The position numbers and the translations under genes were made by a program. Shown piece by piece: positions 18,566-27,066 of a stretch of 64,000 nucleotides of DNA (the first letter of the stretch is position 1; each line of letters starts with the position of its first letter). This stretch comes from Desulfopila sp. IMCC35008 (GTDB taxonomy: Bacteria > Desulfobacterota > Desulfobulbia > Desulfobulbales > Desulfocapsaceae), in contig NZ_CP050700.1 in the NCBI RefSeq assembly GCF_010646885.2, forward strand, positions 5,276,001 to 5,340,000. Direction: 5' to 3'. Under the pieces are notes generated by a model. That model made no database searches, was not told the origin of the DNA, and saw nothing but the letters and a program-made list of their open reading frames with translations.

Positions 18566-19129
18566 ATGCCCACCAACGAACGCCTTTCCCAATTCATGGA
18601 AGCAGCGCGCCGCGTAGGCTCGGAAGTAACACAATTCAATTCGCCCACCGAGGCTGCCGCCTACATCGCTGAGAAATCGAAAGGGACAACTCTTGTTCCC
18701 GACACCCAACTCAGCGAAAAACACGGGATTAAGGAAATATTAAAGCTAGCCGGAGTCGATGTCTGGTCCGGCCCTTTTCGTGAAGCAGGCCAGATCCCGG
18801 CGGCAGGAGTTACCTTTTGCAATTTCGGTATGGCAGACACCGGCACTGTTGTCCTGGAATCGACCATGGAAGACATTCGCCTTGCAACAACACTTCCTGA
18901 AAAACACTTTGTATTTATCGACCCGGAGACCATCCTGGAAGATAACCTGGCGGCGGTCAAACCAATGTCCGCACTCCATGTCGGTTCCGAACCACGCTTT
19001 GTGGCCTACATCACCGGACCCAGCCGCACGGCCGACATTGAACGTGTCCTGACCATAGGGTGTCATGGACCAAGAGAGCTGCATATCCTCGTGGTAGCAG
19101 ATATATCCAGCGACCTAATGGAAATATAA
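18566..19129 (+). CDS. lutC: LUD-domain lactate utilisation protein, LutC/YkgG type
   Basis: A 187-residue LUD-domain protein. LutC-type subunits work with Fe-S subunits LutA and LutB to oxidise lactate to pyruvate. Family marks are 'GVTFCNFGMADTGTVVLEST' (in parts), 'LATTLPEKHFVFIDPETILEDN', and the C-terminal 'YITGPSRTADIERVLTIGCHGPRELHILVV' (in parts), which is the well-known PSRTADIE...G.HGP signature. The ATG is preceded by GGAG. It is the first gene of a three-gene operon with the fused Fe-S subunit 33 bp downstream. Confidence 0.93.
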   Translation: MPTNERLSQFMEAARRVGSEVTQFNSPTEAAAYIAEKSKGTTLVPDTQLSEKHGIKEILKLAGVDVWSGPFREAGQIPAAGVTFCNFGMADTGTVVLESTMEDIRLATTLPEKHFVFIDPETILEDNLAAVKPMSALHVGSEPRFVAYITGPSRTADIERVLTIGCHGPRELHILVVADISSDLMEI

Positions 19130-19162
19130 CCACAGGGAAAACACCAGATACGGAGAGCTCAA

Positions 19163-21340
19163 ATGGCAACCAACGATACCTACAAAAAAAGTATAGAAAA
19201 AGCCTTAAACAACCAGAAACTCAGCGAGGCGTTGCACCTTTTCGGTGACAACTACCTCATCGCCCGTGAAAATGCCTACCGGGGATTGGATTTTGAAGCG
19301 ATGCGGCAGGACCTGGCGTCGATAAAAGACGATGTCCGCATTCGCCGAAAAGAACTTCTTGCCGAATTCATCAAGAACGCGGAAGCAGCCGGCTCAACGG
19401 TCTTTATTGCCAAGGACACCAAGGAAGCAAACGACTATGTAATCAACCTGGCAAAGAAGAAGAATGCCAAACGAATTGCTAAATCAAAATCCATGGTTTC
19501 AGAAGAGGCACACTTTAACAAGGCGATGGAAGCAGAGGGGATACAAGCTTCCGAGACGGATCTTGGTGAGTGGATCGTGCAACTTGCAGGTCAGCGTCCG
19601 AGCCACATGGTTATGCCCGCCATCCATATGTTCAAGGAAGAAGTTGCTGAACTGTTTGGTAAAGAGGTCGGTGAAACGATTTCACCGGAGATCAAAACCC
19701 TGGTGGATGTGGCCCGGAAAAGGCTCCGCCAGGAATATTTCGATGCAGACATCGGCCTTACAGGCGCCAACTTCCTGGTAGCCAACACCGGCGGCATCGG
19801 CCTGGTCACCAACGAGGGCAACGCCCGTCTCTGCGCCACAATGCCGAAAGTTCACGTTGTCTTTGGCGGCATCCACAAGCTGGTACGCAACATGGAAGAC
19901 GCCATCAAGATCACCCGGCTGCTGCCGCGTAACGCCACCGGCCAGCTACTCACCTCCTACATCACCTGGATCCGGGGAACCGTTCCGGTGGATGGAGAGA
20001 CCAAAGAACAACATATCGTCCTTATCGACGGTGGCCGTGAGGCACTTTACGAGTCCAAAGCCTGCCAGGACGCACTGCGCTGTATCCAGTGTGGTGCCTG
20101 CGCCAACGTCTGTCCGGTTTACCAGACGGTGGGCGGTCATGTCTTCGGCTCCATTTATATTTCCGCCATCGGCATCATCCTGACCGCTTTTTACGAGGGG
20201 CTGGATAAAGCCAAGGAGATCACCAGGGCCTGTATCGGCTGCCGCTCCTGTACTGCAGTCTGCCCTTCCGGCATAGATCTGGAAGAAATAATCCTTCATC
20301 TCCGTACCCAGGTAACCAAGGAGTACGGTATGGGCATGATCAAAAATGTGGCTTTCAAGGCGGTCATGAAAAACCGGAGCCTTTTCCACTCCATGGTCCG
20401 GGCCGCATCCAAACTCCAGCATCCCGTCACCCATAAAGATCCTGCAGGCTCCGAAAAAAGAGTTATCCGCCATCTGCCCATGCATTTCATGGACAGGGAT
20501 TTCACCCAGTGGCGTGACCTCCCATCCGTAGCTGAAAAATCATTCAGGGACCAGTTCAAGACCATTACCCAGCGTGTCGATAAACCAAAATATAAGGTAG
20601 GTTTCTTTGTCGGCTGCGGTGCTGATTTCGTCTATCCTGAAGTAGGTACCAGCCTCATCAAGGTACTGAATGCCCTCGACGTAGAAGTCATCTTCCCACA
20701 GGAGCAGAACTGCTGTGGCATCCCCGCCCTCTATTCCGGCGATACCGACACTGGTGTTGAACTGGCTAAGCAGAATGTAGATGCCTTCACCAAGGCCAAA
20801 GTGGATTACATCCTCTGCATCTGTCCGACCTGCACCATGGGCGTAAAGCGTGATTTTGTAGAACGCCTGGCGGACCACCCGGACTGGTCCGCCAAGGCCC
20901 TGGCGCTTAGCGACAAGACCATGGACGCCGCCGCCTTTTTAGAGAATGTCCTTGGCGCATCCGAAAAGTTCGCCGATTTCAACTCACAGGGTACGATCAC
21001 GTATCATGACTCCTGTCATCTGAAGCGCGGCAATAATGTCTGGCAGGAACCGAGAGCTCTGCTCGGTGCCACAGGATACGCTGTGCAAGAGATGAAAAAC
21101 AGCGACCGCTGCTGTGGTTTTGGCGGCACCTACTCTTTTTTGAGCCACCCGCAGATATCCAAACAAATCACCCACGACAAGGTCGAGGCGATTAAAAACG
21201 TTAACTGCAAAACCGTGGCCATGGACTGCCCAGGCTGCATGATTATGCTTAAAGGGGCCATGGGCAAGGCCAACCCGAATATCCGCTGCGCCCACACCGT
21301 AGAATTACTCGCAGAAGCTATTGAAGCAAAAGAAGGATAG
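19163..21340 (+). CDS. Fused LutB/LutA-like lactate dehydrogenase Fe-S subunit (LUD + 2x4Fe-4S + two CCG domains)
   Basis: A 725-residue protein combining what Bacillus encodes as separate LutB and LutA. About residues 60-290 form a LUD domain ('GLTGANFLVANTGGIGLVTNEGNARL', in parts). Two 4Fe-4S motifs follow: 'CIQCGACANVCPVYQ' and 'CIGCRSCTAVCPSGID'. The last 250 residues have two CCG cysteine-rich domains, 'EQNCCGIPALYSGD' and 'DRCCGFGGTYSF', as in glycolate oxidase GlcF and heterodisulfide reductase HdrD-like subunits. It is predicted to carry electrons from lactate oxidation at the membrane to the quinone pool or another acceptor. This fused layout is familiar in Desulfobacterota. No lactate permease is in view. 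Confidence 0.9.
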   Translation: MATNDTYKKSIEKALNNQKLSEALHLFGDNYLIARENAYRGLDFEAMRQDLASIKDDVRIRRKELLAEFIKNAEAAGSTVFIAKDTKEANDYVINLAKKKNAKRIAKSKSMVSEEAHFNKAMEAEGIQASETDLGEWIVQLAGQRPSHMVMPAIHMFKEEVAELFGKEVGETISPEIKTLVDVARKRLRQEYFDADIGLTGANFLVANTGGIGLVTNEGNARLCATMPKVHVVFGGIHKLVRNMEDAIKITRLLPRNATGQLLTSYITWIRGTVPVDGETKEQHIVLIDGGREALYESKACQDALRCIQCGACANVCPVYQTVGGHVFGSIYISAIGIILTAFYEGLDKAKEITRACIGCRSCTAVCPSGIDLEEIILHLRTQVTKEYGMGMIKNVAFKAVMKNRSLFHSMVRAASKLQHPVTHKDPAGSEKRVIRHLPMHFMDRDFTQWRDLPSVAEKSFRDQFKTITQRVDKPKYKVGFFVGCGADFVYPEVGTSLIKVLNALDVEVIFPQEQNCCGIPALYSGDTDTGVELAKQNVDAFTKAKVDYILCICPTCTMGVKRDFVERLADHPDWSAKALALSDKTMDAAAFLENVLGASEKFADFNSQGTITYHDSCHLKRGNNVWQEPRALLGATGYAVQEMKNSDRCCGFGGTYSFLSHPQISKQITHDKVEAIKNVNCKTVAMDCPGCMIMLKGAMGKANPNIRCAHTVELLAEAIEAKEG

Positions 21341-21352
21341 GAGAAACAAATC

Positions 21353-21556
21353 ATGAGTGACAGACTGCCCAAGGTAGACAACCTCTGCACCAATCCGGCA
21401 AATCACAAGTTTCACATGTGTGAGCTACGGCTTGCCGGCTTGACGGAGAAGATCGAGAAACTGCAAGAGAAGCCAACGTTCATCTGCGGCAACTGCGGCA
21501 CTCTCGCCAACGACGCGGGCGCCCTCTGCGCCCCCGGTCCTGCAGACAGCAAGTAG
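21353..21556 (+). CDS. Small Cys-rich protein at the end of the lactate oxidation operon
   Basis: A 67-residue protein, 12 bp after the fused Fe-S subunit, with AGGAGAAACAAATC in front of the ATG. Six Cys are present, in 'LCTNPANHKFHMCEL' and 'FICGNCGTLANDAGALCAPG'. The CxxC in the second could form a zinc-ribbon or Fe-S site. The gene ends with tandem stops TAG TAA. I do not recognise the family. Position suggests a role with the lactate enzyme, perhaps assembly or electron transfer, but that is inference. Confidence 0.7.
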   Translation: MSDRLPKVDNLCTNPANHKFHMCELRLAGLTEKIEKLQEKPTFICGNCGTLANDAGALCAPGPADSK

Positions 21557-21924
21557 TAACTTAAAGTCCCCGGCCTGAGAACTCGGGCCGGGGATGGCCC
21601 TCCCTCCTTTTTCCCTACATCAGCTGAAGCCAGAACCTCTTGATAGAATTGACTGAGAATTGTGTGGTAATAATTCTCATAATATTTTATTCTCTGGAGC
21701 CCCACCTTTTACAAGTATTTCATAAAGGAATTGTGTCGCTGAAGCCATGCGAAGTATGGGCCCAGGCAACAAAGCTATCACTCTGAAATGGCCGCAGCAC
21801 ACCCCCAAGACAATACCTCCAGAACGACATGATAGAACTGCGTCATAAGACACTCTTCTCTGTAGCCTGCTGTTTAATTTTTGCCACAACTGCATCCTGA
21901 CAATCCCTGTCAGAACAGGAAACA
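21557..21924. other. 368-bp intergenic region with two inverted repeats
   Basis: After the small Cys protein comes a GC-rich hairpin, TCCCCGGCC at 21567-21575 and GGCCGGGGA at 21586-21594, which probably ends the lactate operon although the T-run (CCTTTTT) is about 20 bases later. A second repeat, TGAGAATT and AATTCTCA (21654-21661, 21672-21679), sits about 250 bp ahead of the kinase gene and could be a regulatory site. No coding sequence is apparent. Confidence 0.5.
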
Positions 21925-23175
21925 TTGCATTACTTAAAGAACCTCTCCATTGAAGATCTGCTCCACGAAATAGGTGAACGTCAGGAAGTCCAGCAAAAGC
22001 TGGCTCACGCCCAGAAAATGGAGGCAATTGGCACCCTTGCAGACGGTGTCGCCCATGACCTCAACAACATCCTATCAGGAGTGGTTTCCTATCCGGATCT
22101 TTTACTCATGCAGCTCGAGGAAGATTCACCCCTGCGAAAACCTATAAAGACCATCCGTTCCTCCGGCAAAAAGGCTGCGGCTATTGTCCAGGATCTTCTG
22201 CCCCTGGCCAGAAGGGGTGTCAAGGTGGAAGACAATATTGAACTGGGTGCCATTATTACAAGCTATATGGAAAGCCCCGAATACCGGGAGCTTCTCAATA
22301 ACCACCCGGGAGTCACCATCAATTTCAGCCAATCGGATAATGAGTACACCATGGTTGGATCTCCTGTTCATCTGTCCAAAACAGTGATGAACCTTGTGGC
22401 AAACAGTGTGGAAGCGATACAGGAACCCGGCACGGTCGATATCACTCTTGAACATAAATATCTCAGTCGCAGACCCCCCGGTTTTGAAAACTGGCAGGCA
22501 GGGAACTATATCTGCCTCACTGTTGCCGACACCGGTATCGGTATTGAAAAACAATACCTGGACCGAATATATGAACCATTCTATTCGCGCAAGGTTATGG
22601 GTAAAAGCGGGACCGGGCTCGGCATGGCTGTGGTCTGGGGATCCGTTGAAGATCATCGCGGATATATCACTGTCGAGAGCACGGTTGGTGAAGGGACGAG
22701 TTTTTCTCTCTTTTTCCCGGCTTCAAGGCCCCCTCAATCACCCGTCAGTGAAGTCATTACCCAACCCGGAAAACAATATCGTGGCAACGGCCAATCCATC
22801 CTGGTGGTGGACGATAGTCGCCAGCAACGGCAGATCGCCACGGAGATCCTTACCCATCTCGGTTATAAAGAAACATCCGCCAACGGGGGAGAGGAAGCGA
22901 TTCGTTACCTCAAGGCCAATTACGTCGATCTGGTTATTCTCGATATGTTAATGGAGCCTGGGATTAACGGCCTGGAGACTTATAAACACATTCTTGAATT
23001 CAGGCCGGGGCAAAAAGCGATCATTGCCAGTGGGTATTCTAATTCAGACCCGGTACAAGAGGCGCGCGTACTTGGCATTTCGGAATACGTGGAAAAACCT
23101 TATACCGTTACACGCATCGGTAAAGCTGTCCATCGAATTCTCACAGCACATGACAAAGTAGGAAAAGCCGTTTAG
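21925..23175 (+). CDS. Cytoplasmic hybrid histidine kinase lacking a sensor domain
   Basis: A 416-residue protein starting at TTG (21925) behind AGGA-AACA. After about 25 residues of coiled coil it enters HisKA directly, with H44 in 'DGVAHDLNNILSG'. HATPase follows ('GTGLGMAVVWGSVEDHRG'), then a receiver with D340 in 'LVILDMLMEPGING'. There is no membrane segment or PAS domain. It is clearly paralogous to the C-terminal two thirds of the kinase at 56043-58070, sharing 'MLMEPG', 'PGQKA' and 'KPYT' patterns. It may be a truncated copy or may receive its signal from a partner. No partner regulator is adjacent. Confidence 0.85.
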   Translation: MHYLKNLSIEDLLHEIGERQEVQQKLAHAQKMEAIGTLADGVAHDLNNILSGVVSYPDLLLMQLEEDSPLRKPIKTIRSSGKKAAAIVQDLLPLARRGVKVEDNIELGAIITSYMESPEYRELLNNHPGVTINFSQSDNEYTMVGSPVHLSKTVMNLVANSVEAIQEPGTVDITLEHKYLSRRPPGFENWQAGNYICLTVADTGIGIEKQYLDRIYEPFYSRKVMGKSGTGLGMAVVWGSVEDHRGYITVESTVGEGTSFSLFFPASRPPQSPVSEVITQPGKQYRGNGQSILVVDDSRQQRQIATEILTHLGYKETSANGGEEAIRYLKANYVDLVILDMLMEPGINGLETYKHILEFRPGQKAIIASGYSNSDPVQEARVLGISEYVEKPYTVTRIGKAVHRILTAHDKVGKAV

Positions 23176-23218
23176 CCCGGAGCTCTCTTCAACTCTTTTC
23201 ATCATCAAAGGATGAAGC

Positions 23219-24436
23219 TTATCCCGACTTTCTTACCACGTTAACAGAATTTTTAAGACATCCGCTCAAGATAACACCGACAACTGTCAGAATTGAGGCC
23301 AAAATAAAAGCCGGGCCGAAACCGGAAGAGTATTGGGCAATGGTACCGGCCACGGCTGGACCTGCAATCTGCCCGAGACCAAAGACAAAAGTTACAAAAC
23401 CAAACACTGAGGCCGTCTTTTGCGGACCCGCAAGATCCCCTACCAGAGCAGCGACAATGGTCGGAACACTGAAAGCGACAAGGGAGAAAAAGAAAACCGA
23501 AAAATAGACAGAACTACTATAACCGGTTAGAGCGGCAGAGAGATAAGCAAGCGCCTGGATGGAAAAAACAACCATCAAGGCCTGTTTCCTTCCGACCTTA
23601 TCTGAAAAATAGCCAAACAGGGGCCCGGAAATGATAGATAGCAAGCCTCCCCAGGCCCAGAGTATTCCGGCAGCCTGCTCGGTAAAGCCCCTCTCCTGAA
23701 CCAGTGAGGTAACAAAAAAAGTGATGTATATAACGTAGGTAAAGCCGAACAGGAAATAGATCATCGCAGTTAGGTAAATCATGCTCTTTGGAGCGGGTTT
23801 TCTGTCTTTTGGAGCCGCCGGGCCTCCACCCTTTGTTCCCCAAGAACCGCCATCAACGGGTCTGTTTCGTATCAGTACAAAACAAATACAACCAATCATA
23901 GCAACCACACCTCCCAGTACAAGCCAGCTTGCCTGCCACCCCCTTTCCGACATATTCATAACCGGTACCAACCTTCCCGACGCAAGAATTCCCAGTCCGT
24001 TGCCCGCTACACACAGACCGGCTGCCCGACCACGAATCTCCGGTTCAAACCAGATCGCCATCAAGGACATGATCGGAATATTGGCAAGGGCCGAGCCAAC
24101 CCCCGTCAGGCTGTAAAGTACCAAAATGGGTAGAAAACTATCCATCATGCCGATCAAAATCATGGAACCGCCTATCATGGACAACCCGAAAAAAATGAGA
24201 AGCCGGGGACCAAGGCGACTGTTCAGACTGCCGCAACCGATAACCGCGATGAGATACCCACAAAAATTGGCGGTGGAAATAATCCCCATCTGTCCGTAGG
24301 TGAGGCCAAGCCCCTCACCCATGGACGGCAGCATCATGCCTAAAGAGAACCGGCCCAGGCCGAGTGCCCCCATTAATCCGAGCATTCCGGCCAAAACGAT
24401 TATCCAGCGATAGGTAGCTGCAGGAAGAGATTTCAT
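23219..24436 (-). CDS. Major facilitator superfamily transporter
   Basis: A 405-residue protein with about 12 predicted membrane segments, of the YbfB/CynX-like type. The N-terminal half has 'GLGRFSLGMMLPSMGEGLGLTYGQMGIISTANFCGYL' (in parts), and the loop 2-3 region reads 'NSRLGPRLLIFFGLS'. The second half has 'GYFSDKVGRKQAL', the MFS signature G-x3-D-x2-G-R-[KR]. Substrate unknown. The ATG is at 24436 with a poor ribosome site. It converges with the kinase at 21925 and diverges from the TerB-like gene. Confidence 0.85.
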   Translation of the reverse strand: MKSLPAATYRWIIVLAGMLGLMGALGLGRFSLGMMLPSMGEGLGLTYGQMGIISTANFCGYLIAVIGCGSLNSRLGPRLLIFFGLSMIGGSMILIGMMDSFLPILVLYSLTGVGSALANIPIMSLMAIWFEPEIRGRAAGLCVAGNGLGILASGRLVPVMNMSERGWQASWLVLGGVVAMIGCICFVLIRNRPVDGGSWGTKGGGPAAPKDRKPAPKSMIYLTAMIYFLFGFTYVIYITFFVTSLVQERGFTEQAAGILWAWGGLLSIISGPLFGYFSDKVGRKQALMVVFSIQALAYLSAALTGYSSSVYFSVFFFSLVAFSVPTIVAALVGDLAGPQKTASVFGFVTFVFGLGQIAGPAVAGTIAQYSSGFGPAFILASILTVVGVILSGCLKNSVNVVRKSG

Positions 24437-24552
24437 TATTTTATGGCAACACCCTTGTTACGTGATTGTTTCAACCATCTGTAGTATACTTAGGTACTTG
24501 AGAAAAGACGCACCATAACATTATCACTCACCCTCCACGATACCCGAAAACT

Positions 24553-25278
24553 ATGATTAACGCAGAAAAATTGCTTGGCAAAGTCGTTCAGGAAGTCATG
24601 GGATCAAGTAGCCATGGTATGAAAAAGAAGAAAAAGAAAAAGAAGAAAAGCAGTTCCATGGTCAGCCATCTCACCTCCGGGGCTGGTCTGATGACAGCCA
24701 TAGGTCTTGGTATCGGTGCCTATGAGATATTGAAGGACAAAAAAAAGGCTCCCCACACAGGTGGTCATTATCCATCCTCGCCGCAGGGTGTGCCACCAGT
24801 TAATCCTGGCATAGCCCAGGGCCCGGCAATACCACCTCCGCCACCTCCACCATCTTCTACTGCCACGTCCCAGGCCCAACCAAGCGAACCGGCTCAGCCG
24901 CCCCCTCCCCAGATTCCTGAAGCCACCCCCGAACAGACCGAGAAGCTGGCCGTACGCTTACTCCAGGTAATGGTGGCCGCCGCCCATGCAGACGGACAAC
25001 TTGATGCTGAAGAGGAAAAAGCGGTTATCGGCAGACTGAAAGATGAGCAATTCAGCCAGGAAGAAAAAATGTTTCTGCTGGCGGAAATGCACAGCCCCAA
25101 AAGTATAGATGAGCTGACAGCGAACATCACCGATCCGGCAACTGCCAAGATGATGTACATGCTGGCGGTAGGAACCATCGAGATCGACACCCCGGAAGAG
25201 CGGCAATGGCTTGATCAATTTGCAGCTGCCTTGCAACTCTCAAAAACTGTACAGGAATTTATCGAAGATCAGGTTTAG
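24553..25278 (+). CDS. TerB/DUF533-like protein with poly-Lys and poly-Pro tracts
   Basis: A 241-residue protein. Residues 23-32 are nearly all Lys (nine in a row) in an A-rich DNA stretch at 24619-24650. A hydrophobic segment follows ('GLMTAIGLGIGAYEIL'), then a Pro-rich linker (about 75-125), and then a helical TerB/DUF533-like domain (about 130-241) with 'VAAAHADGQLDAEEEKAVIGRL'. Residues 'ADGQLDAEE' match the acidic metal-binding helix pair of the family. It is probably anchored at the inner membrane. The next gene begins 3 bp later and is translationally linked. Confidence 0.75.
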   Translation: MINAEKLLGKVVQEVMGSSSHGMKKKKKKKKKSSSMVSHLTSGAGLMTAIGLGIGAYEILKDKKKAPHTGGHYPSSPQGVPPVNPGIAQGPAIPPPPPPPSSTATSQAQPSEPAQPPPPQIPEATPEQTEKLAVRLLQVMVAAAHADGQLDAEEEKAVIGRLKDEQFSQEEKMFLLAEMHSPKSIDELTANITDPATAKMMYMLAVGTIEIDTPEERQWLDQFAAALQLSKTVQEFIEDQV

Positions 25279-25281
25279 ATA

Positions 25282-26214
25282 ATGGGTGAAATAGCCGCCC
25301 TTATTGCAGCACTTTTCTGGGCGGTTGCCTCAACGGCCTTTGCCGATATAGGCAGGCATATATCGGCAATCCATCTCAACCTTGTCAAGGGCGGACTGGC
25401 CATCCTGCTCATGGGGATTGTGTTGTTCTCAGGCAGTTTGTTTACTATCCCCAGCCTCTCGCCAGCGACGCTCACCTCCATCTCCGGCTACGGCTGGTTG
25501 CTGCTTTGTCTAAGCGGTATTGTTGGTATCGCCTTTGGCGACAGCGCCTATTTTGCCTGTATAAAACGAATCGGCCCGCAAAAAGGGCTGATGCTTGAGT
25601 CGACGGCACCTCTGTTAACCGCCCTGCTGGCCCTGGTCCTCTATGAAGAGTACCTCCCTGTAGCTTCCTGGTTCGGAATCATGCTCACCACCCTCGGTGT
25701 AATCGTCGTTATCCGCTTCAGCAGCGGAGCCAAACAGTACCAGAACAGCAAAAGCGGTATCGTTTTTGGTCTTCTCGCCTCTTGTGCACAGGCCACAGGA
25801 ATCGTTCTTTCCCGGATGGCACTGGATGGTGAGGACATTGAGCCCCTGGCCAGCGGACTTGTACGGCTCAGTGCAGGGTTGTTCATCCTGCTCCTTTGGA
25901 CACAGATTACTACGCACCTCGGTATCGCCAGTAAATATCACACCACCAGCATTTCAGCCGCCTGCAGGGTGCTTCTGCAGGAGAAACTATTTTCAAAGCT
26001 GTTCACCGCCATGTTTTTCGGTACCTTCATTGCCATATGGCTTCAGCAGTTATCGGTAAAGTACACCAGTGCAGGAATCGCCCAGACTCTTTTTGCAACC
26101 TGTCCGCTGATCGGTACTATCATCGCAGTCCGTCGCGGTTACAGCCAACCTGCTGCGGTATGGGGAGGCCTGCTGTTAGGCTTAATCGGTGTAGGGATGC
26201 TCTTTTTGCTATAG
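25282..26214 (+). CDS. EamA/DMT-family inner-membrane transporter
   Basis: A 310-residue protein with ten predicted membrane helices in two EamA repeats. The first has 'AALFWAVASTAFADIGRHISA' and 'YFACIKRIGPQKGLMLESTAPLLTALLALVLYEEYL' (in parts), the typical end-of-repeat motif. The second repeat ends 'AGIAQTLFATCPLIGTII'. Members export amino acids or metabolites; the substrate is unknown. The ATG is 3 bp after the TerB-like gene. A stable hairpin follows the stop. Confidence 0.88.
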   Translation: MGEIAALIAALFWAVASTAFADIGRHISAIHLNLVKGGLAILLMGIVLFSGSLFTIPSLSPATLTSISGYGWLLLCLSGIVGIAFGDSAYFACIKRIGPQKGLMLESTAPLLTALLALVLYEEYLPVASWFGIMLTTLGVIVVIRFSSGAKQYQNSKSGIVFGLLASCAQATGIVLSRMALDGEDIEPLASGLVRLSAGLFILLLWTQITTHLGIASKYHTTSISAACRVLLQEKLFSKLFTAMFFGTFIAIWLQQLSVKYTSAGIAQTLFATCPLIGTIIAVRRGYSQPAAVWGGLLLGLIGVGMLFLL

Positions 26215-26228
26215 CGAATTCGGAAAAG

Positions 26229-26252
26229 CTACGGGGGAGAACTCCCCCGTAG
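26229..26252. terminator. Bidirectional hairpin between convergent genes
   Basis: Perfect 11-bp stem CTACGGGGGAG / CTCCCCCGTAG with a 2-nt AA centre, lying between the DMT transporter (ends 26214) and rubrerythrin (ends 26264). On the minus strand it is followed by CTTTTCC, so it best fits termination of the rubrerythrin operon. Confidence 0.7.
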
Positions 26253-26263
26253 AGTAAAACCTG

Positions 26264-26839
26264 CTACCAGTTATGGGCCAGAAGCTCAAAATAGCCCTGC
26301 GGTTTGACACATGCCGGACATTTATCAGGAGCCTCATCACCATGGTGGATATAGCCGCAACCAAGACATCTCCAGACGTTTTCCTTTTGCCGTGAGAAGA
26401 CACGTCCGGTTTCAATATTCTCTGCCAATTCCAAAAACATCTTCTCGTGATGTTCCTCGGCGACAATAATGGCATCAAAGGTATCGGCGGCCCGTTGGAA
26501 ACCCTCCTCCACAGCTATCTTCGAGAACCCCTTGTACATCACCTCAGACACGTGAAGCTCAAGTGCCGCTGAAGAAAGAAGATTTGAACGGGTATCCTCA
26601 ATCACCCCGGCCGGAAAGGGCCAGGCAATCTCCAATTCACCGCCATTGAAAAACTTGAAAAACCTCAGCGCATGTTCGTACTCCTGCTCGGCTGTCTGGT
26701 CAAAGAGCCGGGCAATCTGGATAAAACCTTCCTCTTCCGCCCGGCGGGCAAAAAAGTTATAACGGGTACGCGCCTGCGCTTCGGCAGAGTAGGATATCAA
26801 CAGGTTTTTTGCGGTCCGACTTTCTATAAAGCGGCCCAT
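26264..26839 (-). CDS. rbr: Rubrerythrin
   Basis: A 191-residue non-haem iron peroxidase that reduces H2O2 in anaerobes. Residues 1-145 form the diiron four-helix bundle, with 'SYSAEAQARTRYNFFARRAEEEGF' (in parts), 'TAEQEYEHALRFFKF' and 'IIVAEEHHEKMFLELAENI', giving the E-x-x-H pairs. The C-terminal rubredoxin-like domain has the two Cys pairs 'CLGCGYIHHGDEAPDKCPAC'. It lies 6 bp after the ferredoxin gene, so the pair is one operon and the ferredoxin may supply its electrons. Confidence 0.95.
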   Translation of the reverse strand: MGRFIESRTAKNLLISYSAEAQARTRYNFFARRAEEEGFIQIARLFDQTAEQEYEHALRFFKFFNGGELEIAWPFPAGVIEDTRSNLLSSAALELHVSEVMYKGFSKIAVEEGFQRAADTFDAIIVAEEHHEKMFLELAENIETGRVFSRQKENVWRCLGCGYIHHGDEAPDKCPACVKPQGYFELLAHNW

Positions 26840-26845
26840 GATCGT

Positions 26846-27037
26846 CTATTCTTCGATCTCAATGGCATCGGCACCACACTCAGCGGCGGCCTGGCGAACA
26901 ATGTCCTCCAGGTGAGCGGGGATTTCATCGAATTTAACTATGGAGAGAAGCTGGTCTTCGTCATACTCAAAGACCTCGGGACAAAGATTGTTACAGTGGC
27001 GGTCGCCCATGCATTGCTTGGTAATAGTTGCCTTCAT
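26846..27037 (-). CDS. Single-cluster 4Fe-4S ferredoxin with Asp in place of the second Cys
   Basis: A 63-residue ferredoxin. The cluster motif is C9-x2-D12-x2-C15-x3-C19-P, with a distal Cys in 'AAECGADAIEI'. The second ligand position, normally Cys, is Asp12. This is the arrangement known in Pyrococcus furiosus ferredoxin and Desulfovibrio africanus ferredoxin III, where the cluster converts between 3Fe and 4Fe forms. The ribosome site AAAGGAGG is excellent. It is the first gene of the rubrerythrin operon, with a 12-bp palindrome just ahead. Confidence 0.85.
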   Translation of the reverse strand: MKATITKQCMGDRHCNNLCPEVFEYDEDQLLSIVKFDEIPAHLEDIVRQAAAECGADAIEIEE

Positions 27038-27054
27038 GAATAAAACCTCCTTTT

Positions 27055-27066
27055 ACGATTAATCGT
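27055..27066. promoter_or_regulatory. 12-bp perfect palindrome ahead of the ferredoxin gene
   Basis: ACGATTAATCGT lies 18-29 bases upstream of the ferredoxin ATG, immediately before the ribosome site. This is a position where a bound repressor would block transcription or elongation. A peroxide- or redox-responsive regulator is a reasonable guess for this operon, but nothing in the sequence identifies it. Confidence 0.3.

Noticed and set aside
18376..18672. 98-codon plus-strand frame upstream of and overlapping lutC
   Set aside because: Overlaps the well-supported lutC start in another frame, lacks a ribosome site and has an unlikely residue mix.
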